A stretch of DNA of 64,000 nt, taken from contig CM061914.1 of the NCBI GenBank assembly GCA_031002005.1, forward strand, positions 189,614,685 through 189,678,684. Reading direction: 5' to 3'. The stretch comes from Vandiemenella viatica. Taxonomy: Eukaryota; Arthropoda; Insecta; Orthoptera; Morabidae. The notes beneath the pieces were generated by a model. The model worked only from the letters and a program-made list of their open reading frames with translations. It searched no databases and had not been told where the DNA came from. The position numbers were made by a program, and so were the translations under genes. Numbering within the stretch: the stretch's first letter is position 1; every line of letters begins with the position of its first letter. Below are positions 43,793 through 53,883 of the stretch, in pieces.

Positions 43793-44617
43793 TTGAGGCA
43801 CAGAGGCGGCCTTTGGGGGTGGCGAACAGGGGGGCAATCGCCCAGGGCCTCGCTCTTGGAGCGGCCTGGCGCAGCTACCCGAGTTGATTAAAGTTTATGT
43901 TTACAAAAATGATTTTATCTTCAGCTATTAGTGGTAACAATAAAGTTGATTAATTTATGGTAAAGTATATATTAATTATTAACTAATCAAAATTTCTCAA
44001 TTAGATTAATTGAATGTCACATTCCTATGATAGCAGGAGAAACATCTGATATTGATGGACAAGAACTATATGAATAAAACCACTGCGGTATATCGGTGAT
44101 GAGATAAATAACAGAGAAAAACTGAGTTACTGAAGTGTACCCCACTATCGAAGTAGTCTTGAGAATTGCCGCCACACGTAATACAGTTGCGTCCGCAGAA
44201 AGAAGTTTTCCATGGTTAAAAAATATTAAAACTTATTTGAGGAATTCGATGACACAACATTGGTTTTCAACCCTTTCTATTCTTTGAATTGATAATGAAA
44301 TAGCTCATTCGTTAGATTCTTGTGCTTTTATTAAATATTTTAGTCTCAGTAAAAGGCGCAAACATCATTTTTAAATCCCCGCGTATCTTTCAACACCTTA
44401 ATGTACTTCAGTTTATCCTTAATAATTTGTCATCTTTATGCTTGTTAACTTTTAATAGCTCCTATAACATAATATTTTAAAACTCAAAGTTTTTATTTAT
44501 GATGTTTGCATTTTTCGTTGATACCTACGATTAATATATTATGTACAAAGGACAAGGGCCTCGCAAAGATTTGCCGCCCGGGGCCTCGCAATGGCTAAGG
44601 CCGACGCTGTTGAGGCA
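43793..44617 (+). mobile_element. hAT transposon, internally deleted, perfect 8-bp TSD
   Basis: The element runs 43801-44609, flanked by TTGAGGCA at 43793-43800 and again at 44610-44617. An exact 8-bp duplication is the hAT hallmark. Ends begin CAGAGGCGGCCTTTGGGGGT and, on the other strand, CAGCGTCGGCCTTAGCCATT, sharing the CAG--(G)CGGCCTT pattern. Both subterminal regions carry GGGCCTCG. Only the C-terminal dimerisation region of the transposase survives (44138-44374), so it is non-autonomous. Confidence 0.92.
44138..44374 (+). pseudogene. hAT transposase C-terminal (hATC) domain relic
   Basis: The frame reads YPTIEVVLRIAATRNTVASA then ERSFPWLKNIKTYLRNSMTQ, HWFSTLSIL, a TGA stop, IDNEIAHSLDSCAFIKYFSL and SKRRKHHF, ending TAA at 44372-44374. 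It matches the conserved hAT dimerisation block (xTVASAERSFSxLKxIKxYLRSxMxQxRLxxLxxLxIExE). One internal stop kills it. The bulk of the transposase, with BED finger and catalytic core, is gone. Confidence 0.88.
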
Positions 44618-45239
44618 TACAGAACAGTGATGACTTATTTATCTTGTACGTTAAGCTTCGCGAAAAATATCGATATAATCCGGCTGTCGACTGCTGTGGT
44701 GTAGATTGTTTTGTTGGCCTCGCGGCGCGTGCCACCTGTTGCTCAGCGCACGTGCGAGTCCTGTCGGCAGGCTTACTATTTACAACAGTGCCAGCCCCGT
44801 ATCTCAGCTCCTCGCCGCCAGGTGCGCCACTATCGCTCCTGAAATTCAATTCACTGCCCGATACCTCGTGTCTCTCGATATTTACTGCAGAGCTTCGTTT
44901 TGTTCCTTTAATTATAACTACTACACACTTATGTTGACTGAACTTATTTCGTAAGCTAACACGGTTTAACCACCTAAATCGTGATTCAGGAGAAGTGGTA
45001 AATATTGAAGGAGGCGATAGTACAAATAATATTGAGTAAAAAAGTTCATGTAAAGATGAATCCATGTGTCCGATTTCCATTCGCGTTCGAGATGCAGGTG
45101 CTGAAACGTGATGCATAACATAAACCTCAAAAAATGATCAACAGCACACAAATAACTTATTGAAGTAGGCCTACTTTATTCATGTAAAAACACACAAAAG
45201 TTTAAATTAAATGTTCGGAAATATGACTATCGTTTTCAA
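44618..45239. other. Unassigned DNA, GC-rich first half
   Basis: No gene is recognised. Frames at 44595-45116 (minus) and 44644-44937 (plus) overlap each other in CpG-rich sequence and have no motifs. Confidence 0.4.
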
Positions 45240-45255
45240 TACAGTCTCTATACCT

Positions 45256-45270
45256 GTCTCTCTCTCTCTA

Positions 45271-45337
<67 letters not shown>
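45256..45337. repeat. (TC)n followed by a poly(T) run of about 65
   Basis: A CTCTCTCTCT stretch runs into one of the longest homopolymers in the window. It may be a retroelement tail in reverse orientation; no body is recognised to the right before 45518. Confidence 0.9.
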
Positions 45338-45338
<1 letters not shown>

Positions 45339-45517
45339 AGATGTGCGCTCAACGGGGCTTTACGTGTCGACTTTAAGCATGAATAAAGTGCTTCAGTTTG
45401 AGTATTAAAGAAGATGATGACGGGATTTTCTAAAATTTAATTTAAACTGTTGGATTTATTTGTGTTTTTGCACGAGTAAAGTACCGTACTTCAATCGTTG
45501 TCTGCAACTGATCTTAT

Positions 45518-45772
45518 TTTTTTTTTTTTTTTTACTTACTGCTTTACGCCTTGTCGACGGCTAAGTCATTAGAGGCGGGATGGGACTGGGGACAATGAAC
45601 GGGAAGAAATTCGGCCATGGTCTTTTTGAAGGAAGCATCCCGGCATTCGCCTGGAGTGATTTCGGGAAACCATGGAAAACCCAAATCTGAATGCCCGGAC
45701 GGAGACTCGAACCGGCGTCCTCCCGAATACGAGGCGAGAACGCTAACCGTTACACCACCACGCTCGGTGTGA
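45518..45772 (-). mobile_element. SINE-1, full length
   Basis: The copy runs from poly(T) through GCCTTGTCGACGGCTAAGTC, CATTAGAGGCGGGATGGGAC, GAACGGGAAGAAATTCGGCC, GAAGGAAGCATCCCGGCATT, CCATGGAAAACCCAAATCTG, a B box read on minus as GAGTCTCCGTCC-adjacent GGTTCGAG, and the head ACCACCACGCTCGGTG. Confidence 0.92.
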
Positions 45773-46544
45773 GCTCTTGATCATTTTCTGAGCTTTATTT
45801 TATGTATAACATTCCACCACCTGTATCTCCAAAACGAATGGGAGTCGGTCATCTGTTTATGTAAACTTTCTTTACTCAATATTTTTCATATTAACACCTC
45901 CATCAATATATACCATTTCTTCCTGAATTACCCTGTATACTGACCTAAACCACAACATAAAAATCAGCAAAGGTTTCCTGAAGGAGACGATCCATCTATC
46001 CTTACTTTATATTTACTTTCGATGGCCGGGTCGCAAACGAATTATTATTAAATTAGTTTTACCTTAGTAATTCTTTTGGTCGTTTCCAGCCGGAATGAGA
46101 ACATCTTCCGTCTTATACTAAACATAGTTGACCTTTGAGGATAGCTCTCGGGTTAAAATTTTTTTCTCTTATAATAGCTGAAAGAAAATGTTTACTACAC
46201 CTTATGTTGCTTTATATTCTTCTACGCTTCCAGCGATAACTTTGAAAGTAAAACCGAATTTTAGAATAGTTATTTCGCAACCTTTCAGACCAACCATAAA
46301 CTAATTGCAGCTTTCACATCTTCCTGATTTATTCTCTTGCTGTTGCAATAAATTGTTTACAGTTCAACCGGTTTTTCCATTTTACAATCCAACTAAATGT
46401 TATTATTAGATTTTTTTATTTATTTTATTTTTATTTCTTCAGCTACATCCAGTCTTTCTTATGCCTCCTTGGCTTTCTATTATCTTTACCATTCTTGACT
46501 TCATAATTATTTCTTTTGTTATACACTAATTCGACGTTACTCAA
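45773..46544. other. AT-rich unassigned DNA
   Basis: I see no gene or recognised repeat. Confidence 0.4.
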
Positions 46545-46735
46545 TGCCTTCAGAGGTCACGAAATTCTCTCAAATTGCGGGTCAGCGATTTATGGGCGCG
46601 GCTCGCTCCTGGGAACGAGCATCTCGGAAACGGAGAGGCTGGTCGGCAGTTCGCGTGCTTCTGCAGTGAATATCTATGTAAAGTGGTTGAAGAACGGTGA
46701 AAACACGAGTAGGCGTCCACGCCACATGTCTTTCT
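46545..46735 (+). pseudogene. Tc1-like transposase N-terminal fragment, second copy
   Basis: RGSLLGTSISETERLVGSSR, ASAVNIYVKWLKNGENTSRR, PRH: the Tc1-type first helix-turn-helix. Nucleotide words GGGAACGAGCATCTCGGAAA and GAGTAGGCG are shared with the relic at 6960-7225. Homology ends after about 60 codons. Confidence 0.65.
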
Positions 46736-46819
46736 TCGGAAGTGTGAAGACGATCTTTTTATTAAAATCATTTGGAATTTTTCCTGTTTTTTTTAACTGT
46801 TTGATATCAGCTTGAATAA

Positions 46820-47480
46820 TCTTTTGACTCCTTCTTCTTCTAGGGATTTAAGAAGTTCTACAGGGATGTCATCAATTCCAACTGCCATATATGCTTTCAA
46901 GCCATTCAGAGCTCTGTCAAATTCTGTCCTCTAAACAGGACGTCTAAGTCGTCAATGTCTACATGAACTTCTTTTTCCAGTACACTGTTGTTTAAATCAA
47001 TCCCGTGATACAATTTTTTTATGTATTCCTTCCATCAGTTAGCTTTATCTTCTGACCTTAAAAGATGTTTCATATCAGCAGCTTTTATGTTTATATCTCT
47101 TTTCTCCAAAATTCTGTTGGATCTTCCTGAATGCCACATCTACTTTGCCTACGACCATTTTCTTCTCAACTTATTCACACTTTTCATGTTTATTTGATTT
47201 CTAAATTGTCTGTATTGCTCTCTTCCTGCGCCATCTCAAGCATTTTTGTGCCTTCCCCTCTGATCCATCAATTCCAAAATTTCTTCTGTGATCCAGGGTT
47301 TTCGGGTGGCTTGTTCTCTAAAGCCTGATATTTCTTTACCAGCTTTAATTGTTTTATCTCCGATCCATTACATTCGTCCTCATTTGAAGTCCTTTCATAG
47401 TTGTTTCTTAGATCCGTGTTTACCATCTCTAAAAATCTTTCTCTCTTGTTAGATTGTTTCAATTTGTTCACTTCAAGACT
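46820..47480 (-). mobile_element. LINE relic: linker between endonuclease and reverse transcriptase
   Basis: Minus-strand pieces include NKLKQSNKRERFLEMVNTDL, KQLKLVKKYQALENKPPENP (47471-47268), a WITEEILELMDQRRKAQK-like block in another frame, KANWWKEYIKKL-like, and DLDVLFREQNLTEL. In RTE-like LINEs this order lies before the palm. It may be the 5' part of LINE-C. There are many stops. Confidence 0.6.
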
Positions 47481-48404
47481 GTTCTGCCTTGGTTGCTTCC
47501 ATAAGGTATGGCTCCGAACACATCTGCAGCGGACGACAGTAACCTCAGGTAGCAGACAAAAAACAGCACACCTGCTGTCGCCTGTCCTCGGAGGTGTGCG
47601 GAACTAAAACGTGGTAAATGCTCCATACCCTTGGCACAACAATGCCAAGGCACTGGCACGCCTATAAAGTGCCATTAAGCATTATATATCAGGCAGAATG
47701 AAACTGATATGACTATAAGAAAACTGTAGGGGTTTTCCACATAAGGTCGTCTTTGACGAACCATAGCCATGTTGTCCCCTCAAAGAGCAATAAAAAGAGT
47801 CCCCAAAACACACCCACCCTATACAGAGAAACACGTAAAGTAGAGCTACCTTGGTAGTGGGACTTTTCACAAACACGCCGTTGAGGCAGCTACACATAAA
47901 AAAAAAAAGGCTTTCCCACTCTGTAAAGCAAGATATGGGATGATCTGTGGCAGAATCGCTATTCTTGTGCTTTGAAACACTTCTGGAAGCACCAGAATTG
48001 TACTCTTCCGTCAGACCTAATTTTTGATAGTTCTCAAGGCATTCAAATGTGCAGACAGAGTTGTAGTGTAGAGCGTGGCTAGTGGCCAGACGAGTAATTA
48101 GTTTGCGAGGGATGTGGCTGGCGCGGCGTTCCAAACTCGACAGGATGCGCACGTCTGCGCTCACAGCCGCCGATCTGTGATAGCATTGTTTGGCGGCAGA
48201 GGTTGGCAGCCGTGCAGTCGCGACGCGAGCACTGCCCAGCGGAAGGCCGGCGAAGCCAAGTCAGAGATATCACGCTGAAGATAACGGCGCATCGGAAGCT
48301 GTGTCCGAAGCTAACGAAAACTCACCACTAGTCATTTAAAAATGAAACTGTGATGTCAGTTTGGAATATTTTTAACATTTATGCATTCCTGACTGAATAT
48401 ATAA
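47481..48404. other. Unassigned DNA
   Basis: No gene is recognised. A small perfect hairpin CCTTGGCA-CAACAA-TGCCAAGG sits at 47629-47650. GC-rich at 48060-48300 with no motif-bearing frame. Confidence 0.4.
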
Positions 48405-48608
48405 AACTGAGGAATACACCACTAAACAAGGGCAACTACAAAACAGAACTTAACACAATCATACACATACAAAATTGGATACAAACCAGAATACACCAAA
48501 TACACAAAACCATCAAAAAGCAAATAGTAAGAACGACACAAAACACTACACCAACTGCACAACAATCAAATACAAACACCCAAATGAACGTAACAACATA
48601 TAACATAA

Positions 48609-48825
48609 TTTTTTTTAGCTGCTTAACGTCTCTCAACAGCGAGGTCTTTAGAGACGGGAAAGGATTGGGGGGGGGGGCAAGGAATGGGAAGGAATTCGGC
48701 CCTGGCCTTTTGAAGGAAGCATCCCGGCATTTGCCTGGAGTGATTTGGGAAACCATGGAAAACCTAAATCTGGATGCCCGGACGGGGATTCGAAACGCCT
48801 TCCTCCCGAATGCGAGGCCAGACCT
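48609..48825 (-). mobile_element. SINE-1 inserted in the Penelope relic
   Basis: T-rich start, CTGCTTAACGTCTCTCAACA, GGGAAGGAATTCGGCCCTGG, GAAGGAAGCATCCCGGCATT, GGATGCCCGGACGGGGATTC and CCTCCCGAATGCGAGGCCAG. The surrounding TATAACATAA (left, about 48599-48608) recurs at the right (48828-48837), a target duplication of about 10 bp. The head's first 15 bp are missing. Confidence 0.9.
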
Positions 48826-49051
48826 ATAACATAACACCCAAACAAGCAAAACAGAAAAATGGTACACATTGACATATATAAACAAGAACACTTACAAAGT
48901 AGCAAACATTCTGAAAAAAAGCAAGGACTCAGAATAGCATTTAGAACAGACAACTCACTACAGAAAAAAATCACAAACGACACACCAAACAACAAATTTC
49001 ACAATTCAGGTATATATAAATTAACTTGTAATGACTGTAAAGCAGAATATA

Positions 49052-49727
49052 CAGGGTCCGGCAATAAAACCTCCCTCATTTTAATGTGTTGTCGCATAAA
49101 AACTAAATATGATAGAGAATAATTACTTTTATTTATGAAAAATACATACTTTTCCATTTTTAATTATTTGGTTTTAAAAATTATATCTGCCCTCCATTGT
49201 TGACACATTGACAAAGTCTATCCAGAAAGTTCTCCATACATTTTCGTCTCATTTCTCTTGGAATGGCTGCCAATTCTTGGGTAATGGCCTCTTTAAGTGC
49301 TTGCAGTGTTGTGGTACGATGTTTGTACACTATAGGCTTTAAGTGTCCCCAAAGATTGGTGAATGTTGCATAGACACACTCACACGCGCCAAATTTTCCG
49401 GCGTTGTTGCAGTCCGAGGATGGCCTGTAGGTTTTCTTTCTAGTGCTGAACCTGTCTTTATAAAGTTTGACACCCACAGTTGAATAGTTTTTCTATCCGG
49501 GACACGATCATGTAGGCCAAGTTCGAATCGTCTCCGAAAATCTCAGAACAACTGTTACAAATAAATTCGTCCACAACAAACGCACGATGCTCACCAAGCC
49601 ATGACATGGCGCACACTGAAAATGGCAGGTACTCCTCTTTAAAACAAAACACACTCCACATCAGTATCCTCACTACAACCCGCACACCGGCTACGTGAAA
49701 TGTGGGAGGTTTTATTGCCGGACCCTG
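49052..49727 (-). mobile_element. Internally deleted TIR transposon inside the Penelope relic
   Basis: Ends CAGGGTCCGGCAATAAAACC (from 49052) and complement ending 49727 are identical for at least 24 bp, flanked by TA (49050-49051 and 49728-49729). The split GIY-YIG frame gives the empty site. Inside, on minus, lie the two ends of a transposase gene (see 49181-49607). Same superfamily style as 10540-11393. Confidence 0.92.
49181..49607 (-). pseudogene. Transposase N- and C-termini joined by a deletion
   Basis: From the ATG at 49607: MSWLGEHRAFVVDEFICNSC, then a 1-nt frame change into RRFELGLHDRVPDRKTIQLW and VSNFIKTGSALERKPTGHPR (DUF4817-type helix-turn-helix). Then comes a junction, then the far C-terminus TNLWGHLKPIVYKHRTTTLQ, ALKEAITQELAAIPREMRRK and CMENFLDRLCQCVNNGGQI. 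The whole catalytic DDE/D core is deleted. Confidence 0.85.
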
Positions 49728-50420
49728 TATAAGCCAAACATGCAGGGAGTTTGAAACCAGATTTAAGGAACATTTAAGAGCACGAAAATACAATAACCAC
49801 TCAACATTCGCGCAACACATACGATAGCATAATCAGCAGCCCACAAACATAGCAAAAGCCACTCAAATACTAACCATTAATAATAGCAAACCACAAATAC
49901 TAACGTTTCAAAAATCACTGGCCGATGAAAATCACATAATAAATGAATACACGAACCTGGCTGACCCAACATTATACACAGTACTTAAAACGAAATAAGA
50001 AACACAACCACCTGCCCCAAAAAGACACAGCCAATAATAATAATAATGCAATAAACACACCGAACATATTTAAAAGCGCGCCACCCACCGTATAAAAACA
50101 GAAGCCAAACGATAAACAAACCTGCTGCACAGCGATGTACAGTACACACAAAACAATTGTAAGCCATCAGAAATCAATATCTATAGTGCGGTGAAAGTGT
50201 CACGAAATTACTCATAAAGATGCAAAGCAGTATATTGCTATTACAGACACAACTGGTGCTGAAAAATGGTGCAATTACAAGCCAATGTGAACATGTAAAG
50301 ATGTAAGTAAACTTATATCTTTATATATCATAATTTCGATGTGTAAATTGTAAACTTATATCTGTACACATCATCATTGTGTAAATTGCAATATAGAACA
50401 ATATAGAACTATCAGACAGA

Positions 50421-50463
50421 ATCGCTGAAGATGCTTCAGAGAATGAAGTGAAACGTTTTCGGG
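50421..50463 (+). ncRNA. Hammerhead-like motif in the Penelope 3' tail
   Basis: Core CUGAAGA (50425-50431), stem II GCUUC (50433-50437) with GAAGU (50445-50449; one G-U pair), GAAA (50450-50453), then CGUUUUCGGG. Stem III ACGU is palindromic, but stem I (AUCG with CGGG) is short and includes a wobble, with extra U residues before it. It is a family member, probably weak or inactive. Confidence 0.4.
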
Positions 50464-50717
50464 AAATAAAACAAAACAACAAATTCAATTGTATTGGCGC
50501 GAAAATTATTCATAAAAAAAATTGATCCTACCGCAATTGAGGAAATGCCCACAATATCCAGACGTTGAGGAATACTCATTTACATTATGTGTTTGTTGGC
50601 AAACAAATTCACTGGTGGACCGGCATAGATATGATCAATGAGTACCATATTATCTGTTTATGTTTTATTGCAGAACTGTTAGGTTCTAATGATTTATTAC
50701 AATGATCCGTATATAAT

Positions 50718-50975
50718 TATTACTTTTTTCTGTCAACAGTGTCTCGACTGGTTTGATGCAATCCTCCATCTCTTCCCGTCTTGCTCCAACCTCATCACCT
50801 CAGCATACACCTTATATCGTACATCTTCAGTTATCTGCATCACATATTCTAACTTTGTATACATCTACAGTTCTTTCCTTCTACTGTTTCTTCTACTAAT
50901 AAATTAAAGAATCCCGCATGTTTTAAAATTTAACCCACGATCGTTTCTCTTCTTTCTTACGCAATATTAACCGTT
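50718..50975 (-). mobile_element. LINE-C 3' end, diverged
   Basis: On minus: a LEGTVEGKNCRGRQR-equivalent in broken frame, then GGATTGCATCAAACCAGTCG-AGACACTGTTGACAG. 5'-truncated. Confidence 0.75.
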
Positions 50976-51127
50976 TCGCTTATAGAAAAGACATTCTTTT
51001 GAAGTAATTATGCAATTATCTCTTTTACCCTAGGGTTTTCCATATTTGCTATGCAAACTATTTAATGTTTATAAAATTACCAGTTGAAAGATAACGCCAA
51101 TGCAACTGTTTAATTCATTTATTTTTG

Positions 51128-51170
51128 CGTCGTACGCGTTTCACCTCTCATCGAGGCATCATCAGCGACG
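51128..51170 (-). ncRNA. Hammerhead ribozyme-like motif (left arm)
   Basis: This is the mirror of 51580-51622 on the minus strand, with all core bases and stems identical. Confidence 0.65.
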
Positions 51171-51579
51171 AATCTGTGTTACAGTTTTTATATAGAGTTT
51201 TATATACATTTTATCCTATTATTATGTAATTATGAGCATGGGATATTTTTATAGCTATTAGTTACTTACAATTTACATTTGTTAATATGGAAAGCAGCTG
51301 CGCATCTCCGTTTCCTTATACAAAGCATGTTTTTCATCGTTCTGTCGTCTGATGGGGCCAGCTGGTTTGTTTATGTCTTAATGAAAACGCACAATAGTGT
51401 AAATAGGATACAGGTAAAACATGCTTTGTATAAGGAAACGGAGATGCGCAGCTGCATACCACATTAACAATTGTAAATAGTAAGTAACTAATAGCTATAC
51501 AAATATCCCATGCTCATAATCACATAATAATAAGATAAAAATGTATATAAAACTGTATATAAAAACTGTAACACAGATT

Positions 51580-51622
51580 CGTCGCTGATGATGCCTCGAT
51601 GAGAGGTGAAACGCGTACGACG
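51580..51622 (+). ncRNA. Hammerhead ribozyme-like motif (right arm)
   Basis: Stem I 5' CGUCG (51580-51584), core CUGAUGA (51585-51591), stem II GCCUC (51593-51597) with GAGGU (51603-51607), GAA (51608-51610), stem III ACGCGU (51611-51616, a six-base palindrome), A at 51617 as cleavage nucleotide, stem I 3' CGACG (51618-51622), perfectly complementary to CGUCG. All invariant hammerhead positions are present. The palindromic stem III suggests a dimeric ribozyme, or a two-pair stem III in cis. Predicted cleavage lies between 51617 and 51618. The unpaired U at 51592 departs from the consensus. Confidence 0.72.
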
Positions 51623-51944
51623 CAACAATAAATAAATTAAACAGTTGCATTGGCGTTATCTTTCAACTGGTAATTAATTAAGCAACTGCGGGAATATGGC
51701 CTGCAACAACATTGCATTTATAAAATTCGTCATTGTAACTATTTACGCAATTAATCGCCTGCAGATGTGCTGAAAGGGCACAAAGAAAATAAATTACTGG
51801 ACAGCTTATTTGATGCACAAGTAGAAAAATCAATGTATTGGGGAAAAAAATATATAGGGTGTAAGAGGAATTGCTCGTTGCATTTGATAGTAATCTTAGT
51901 TGCGTGTGACCCACTGGTCAGGTAATTTAGAGAGATTTGAAAAT

Positions 51945-52440
51945 GATTAACTTGAGAGATTGTTGAGAGCATGCTAAACGGAAGTAAGGAAACTGGCTTA
52001 CAAAACATTGGACCACTGCCTTAATATCGTGGTGTGTGTTATGGGACTCACACGATGGACACAAAATTTAGGAGTAGATAGGAGTGAAATGGGAGAAGCC
52101 AGATTTGTTTGTGGATATTACTGCATAATACATTCGGTAACTGACATAATAAAGAAGCTGGACTGATATGCATTAGAAGGGAGAAGGCGGGTGAAGAGAG
52201 TACTGATAGTGTATAAAACTATATTAGCGATAAGGGTGGATAAATATTGCTAGAAGAAGTAGCGGTAGTAATTGGAAGGGAAGTTATGATCATGTCTTCA
52301 ACCTGGCAAGTTACGGTAGAGAGTAAAAAATTGTGTTTTGTTGGTAAAGGTGTCAGGAATGGAATAAATTACGAATGGAAATTACGACCACGATACCTAA
52401 AATGCAAAAATTTAAAATTCACAAAGGTAGCGGTTGAAAT
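51945..52440 (+). mobile_element. LINE-A relic, heavily decayed
   Basis: Traces in order: CTTACAAAACATTGGACCA, GTGTGTTATGGGACTCACAC (VVWDPH-equivalent), CCAGATTTGTTTGTGGATAT (ARFVCGYY), ACTGACATAATAAAG-AGCTGGACT (TDIIKKLD), AGAAGGCGGGTGAAGAGAGT (RRRVKRV), and GTTGGTAAAGGTGTCAGGAA. Almost every frame has stops. Confidence 0.7.
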
Positions 52441-53883
52441 TATACACTGGCAATCGAAGTCTTATTTAAAAAAAAAAAAAAAAAATGGTCGTCATGAAAT
52501 GCATTATTATGTATGTTTGGTAAATTACATTTAAATATTTGCTCCAGCGAGATTAAATTAAATTGTGACATGTTAGAAGTCACAGGCGCCATATTGTTAT
52601 TCCTAATTTTGTGCAGTTCAGATTCATCGGAGCAGGTATTATATTAACCTTAATTATTTGTTAATGCGGATTGTTACTTTTCTTTAACAATTGTGATTAC
52701 ATTGGAATGTCGTGCGGTCAAAAAAAAAAAAAAAAGAAATTGACCTCCATCTTAAACTTGCAGTCTCCGCATATCCTGGACCGAAGTAACGAATATAGCG
52801 AACAAATTCTGTATTATAGAATCAGTGTTTCCAACCGACTGCTAAGTATAGAATATAGATAGACAAAACTTAATAACGCGGCGTGACTTGATATATCGAC
52901 AATATCAGTGATCGATACTTTTACGTCACCGCTACCGTTTTTGCATGTTGCATTAAAATGGTGGTTTATGCGCTTTGTCAATATGATACATCAAAACCTG
53001 TAATTCCTTATCGAGGATGCTTTTCACCTCATTTCCAGGCGGTAATACGATTCTAAGAAGATCTAAATATGTGAGTGCTTTTTTTAAAAAATATATTTAT
53101 TTAATTATTATTATTATTATTTTGCTATGACTCTTTATATAGGGGATGCTTAGGTAGCCTTAGACACTTAAATTCCTTTGCAAATAAAGATTAAAAAAAT
53201 ACATTTTATGTCTTTATTTTAATCTTAAAAATAAACTGGGAACTTCTCCAGTTAGGTTAATTAGAAGTTAGTAATCATAACATTTTTTTTCCAACCAATT
53301 AAATTGAAAACACTTTCGCATTAAAGGTTGTCGGGTAGCCCCATACACAGTGGCCTAATCGTTTTTTGGCCTTTAAAAAAAAACACAATAATAATGGATA
53401 TCTGAAGATTCTTTACAAACACAATCTTCATGGGGCCTGTCTTTGCTTCATAGCACTGAATCCATTCTTCTTCAAAAGTTTCTCCATGTACGATGCATTC
53501 GGTCTGTTTTACTTGATTTGCTTCGAAAATACTTGGAATATATTTCTTTGTACTCAACGTCTTTGTAGCACCTATACCTTTTTATTTTTTCGCTTCGTCC
53601 TTTTTACTACATTTACTTTTTTGTCATCCTCTCCACATTTTCCATATGGTGAAATAGTTAAAATCTCGCCCTTCTGGAATTTTTCGAGCCCGCGTTACAA
53701 TGCTCTTATTTGACGCATCATATTTAATAATCTCAAACGAATTTTGACTGGAGCGAGGAAACACTTCTGCAGGAACAAAACACACACGAGTGTGAAACTC
53801 ACTGGTCGCCCAAGCCACAGCTCAGTTGCAATTGTTTTTACAATACAGGGCGCGTATTCACAATAAAGTTCTGCCGACGCTGC
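52441..53883. other. AT-rich unassigned DNA
   Basis: No gene is recognised. A-runs occur at 52469-52485 and 52721-52735. The frame 53366-53713 is hydrophobic but without a family motif. Confidence 0.4.

Larger units (their letters stand above)
49006..49998 (+). pseudogene. GIY-YIG endonuclease domain of the Penelope relic, split
   Basis: GIY at 49009-49017 (SGIYKLTCNDCKAEY) starts the domain. The second strand, usually YIGQT, is cut by the transposon: GAATATATA on the left joins AGCCAAACA on the right when the insert is ignored, restoring frame. The helix with the catalytic Arg (REFETRF) and the late Glu (DENHIINEY) are still readable. In the family this domain nicks the target for priming. 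The insertion and the TAG at about 49826 make it dead. Confidence 0.8.
48405..50470 (+). mobile_element. Penelope-like retroelement (3' part), interrupted twice
   Basis: Coding pieces in order: LNKGNYKTELNTIIHI and KKQIVRTTQNTTPT (48405-48600); after the SINE, YTLTYINKNTYKVANIL (about 48862), LRIAFRTDNSLQKKIT and a GIY-YIG start SGIYKLTCNDCKAEY (49006-49050); after the transposon, TCREFETRFKEHLRARKYNN and DENHIINEYTNLADPT, ending TAA at 49996-49998. One TAG lies after the AQHIR motif and one frameshift before LRIAFRT. The reverse transcriptase proper is missing upstream. The 470-bp 3' tail ends in a hammerhead-like motif at 50421-50463. Confidence 0.88.
51075..51675. repeat. Foldback: 259-bp inverted arms, 83-bp loop, hammerheads in each arm
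   Basis: Arms 51075-51333 and 51417-51675 are reverse complements at roughly 94-95 percent, with the centre at 51375. The outer ends read AATTACCAGTTGAAAGATAA and its complement; the inner ends carry AAACATGCTTTGTATAAGG. No protein is encoded. Each arm contains a complete hammerhead motif pointing outward. The arrangement could be two Penelope pseudo-LTRs in inverted orientation. Confidence 0.9.

Noticed and set aside
44595..45116. A 173-codon minus-strand frame
   Set aside because: It overlaps the hAT element's right end and a plus-strand frame in the same GC-rich DNA, and shows no family similarity that I can see.
48350..48829. One 159-codon protein
   Set aside because: The frame fuses Penelope-like sequence to an inverted SINE-1; the second half is the SINE and not protein-coding.
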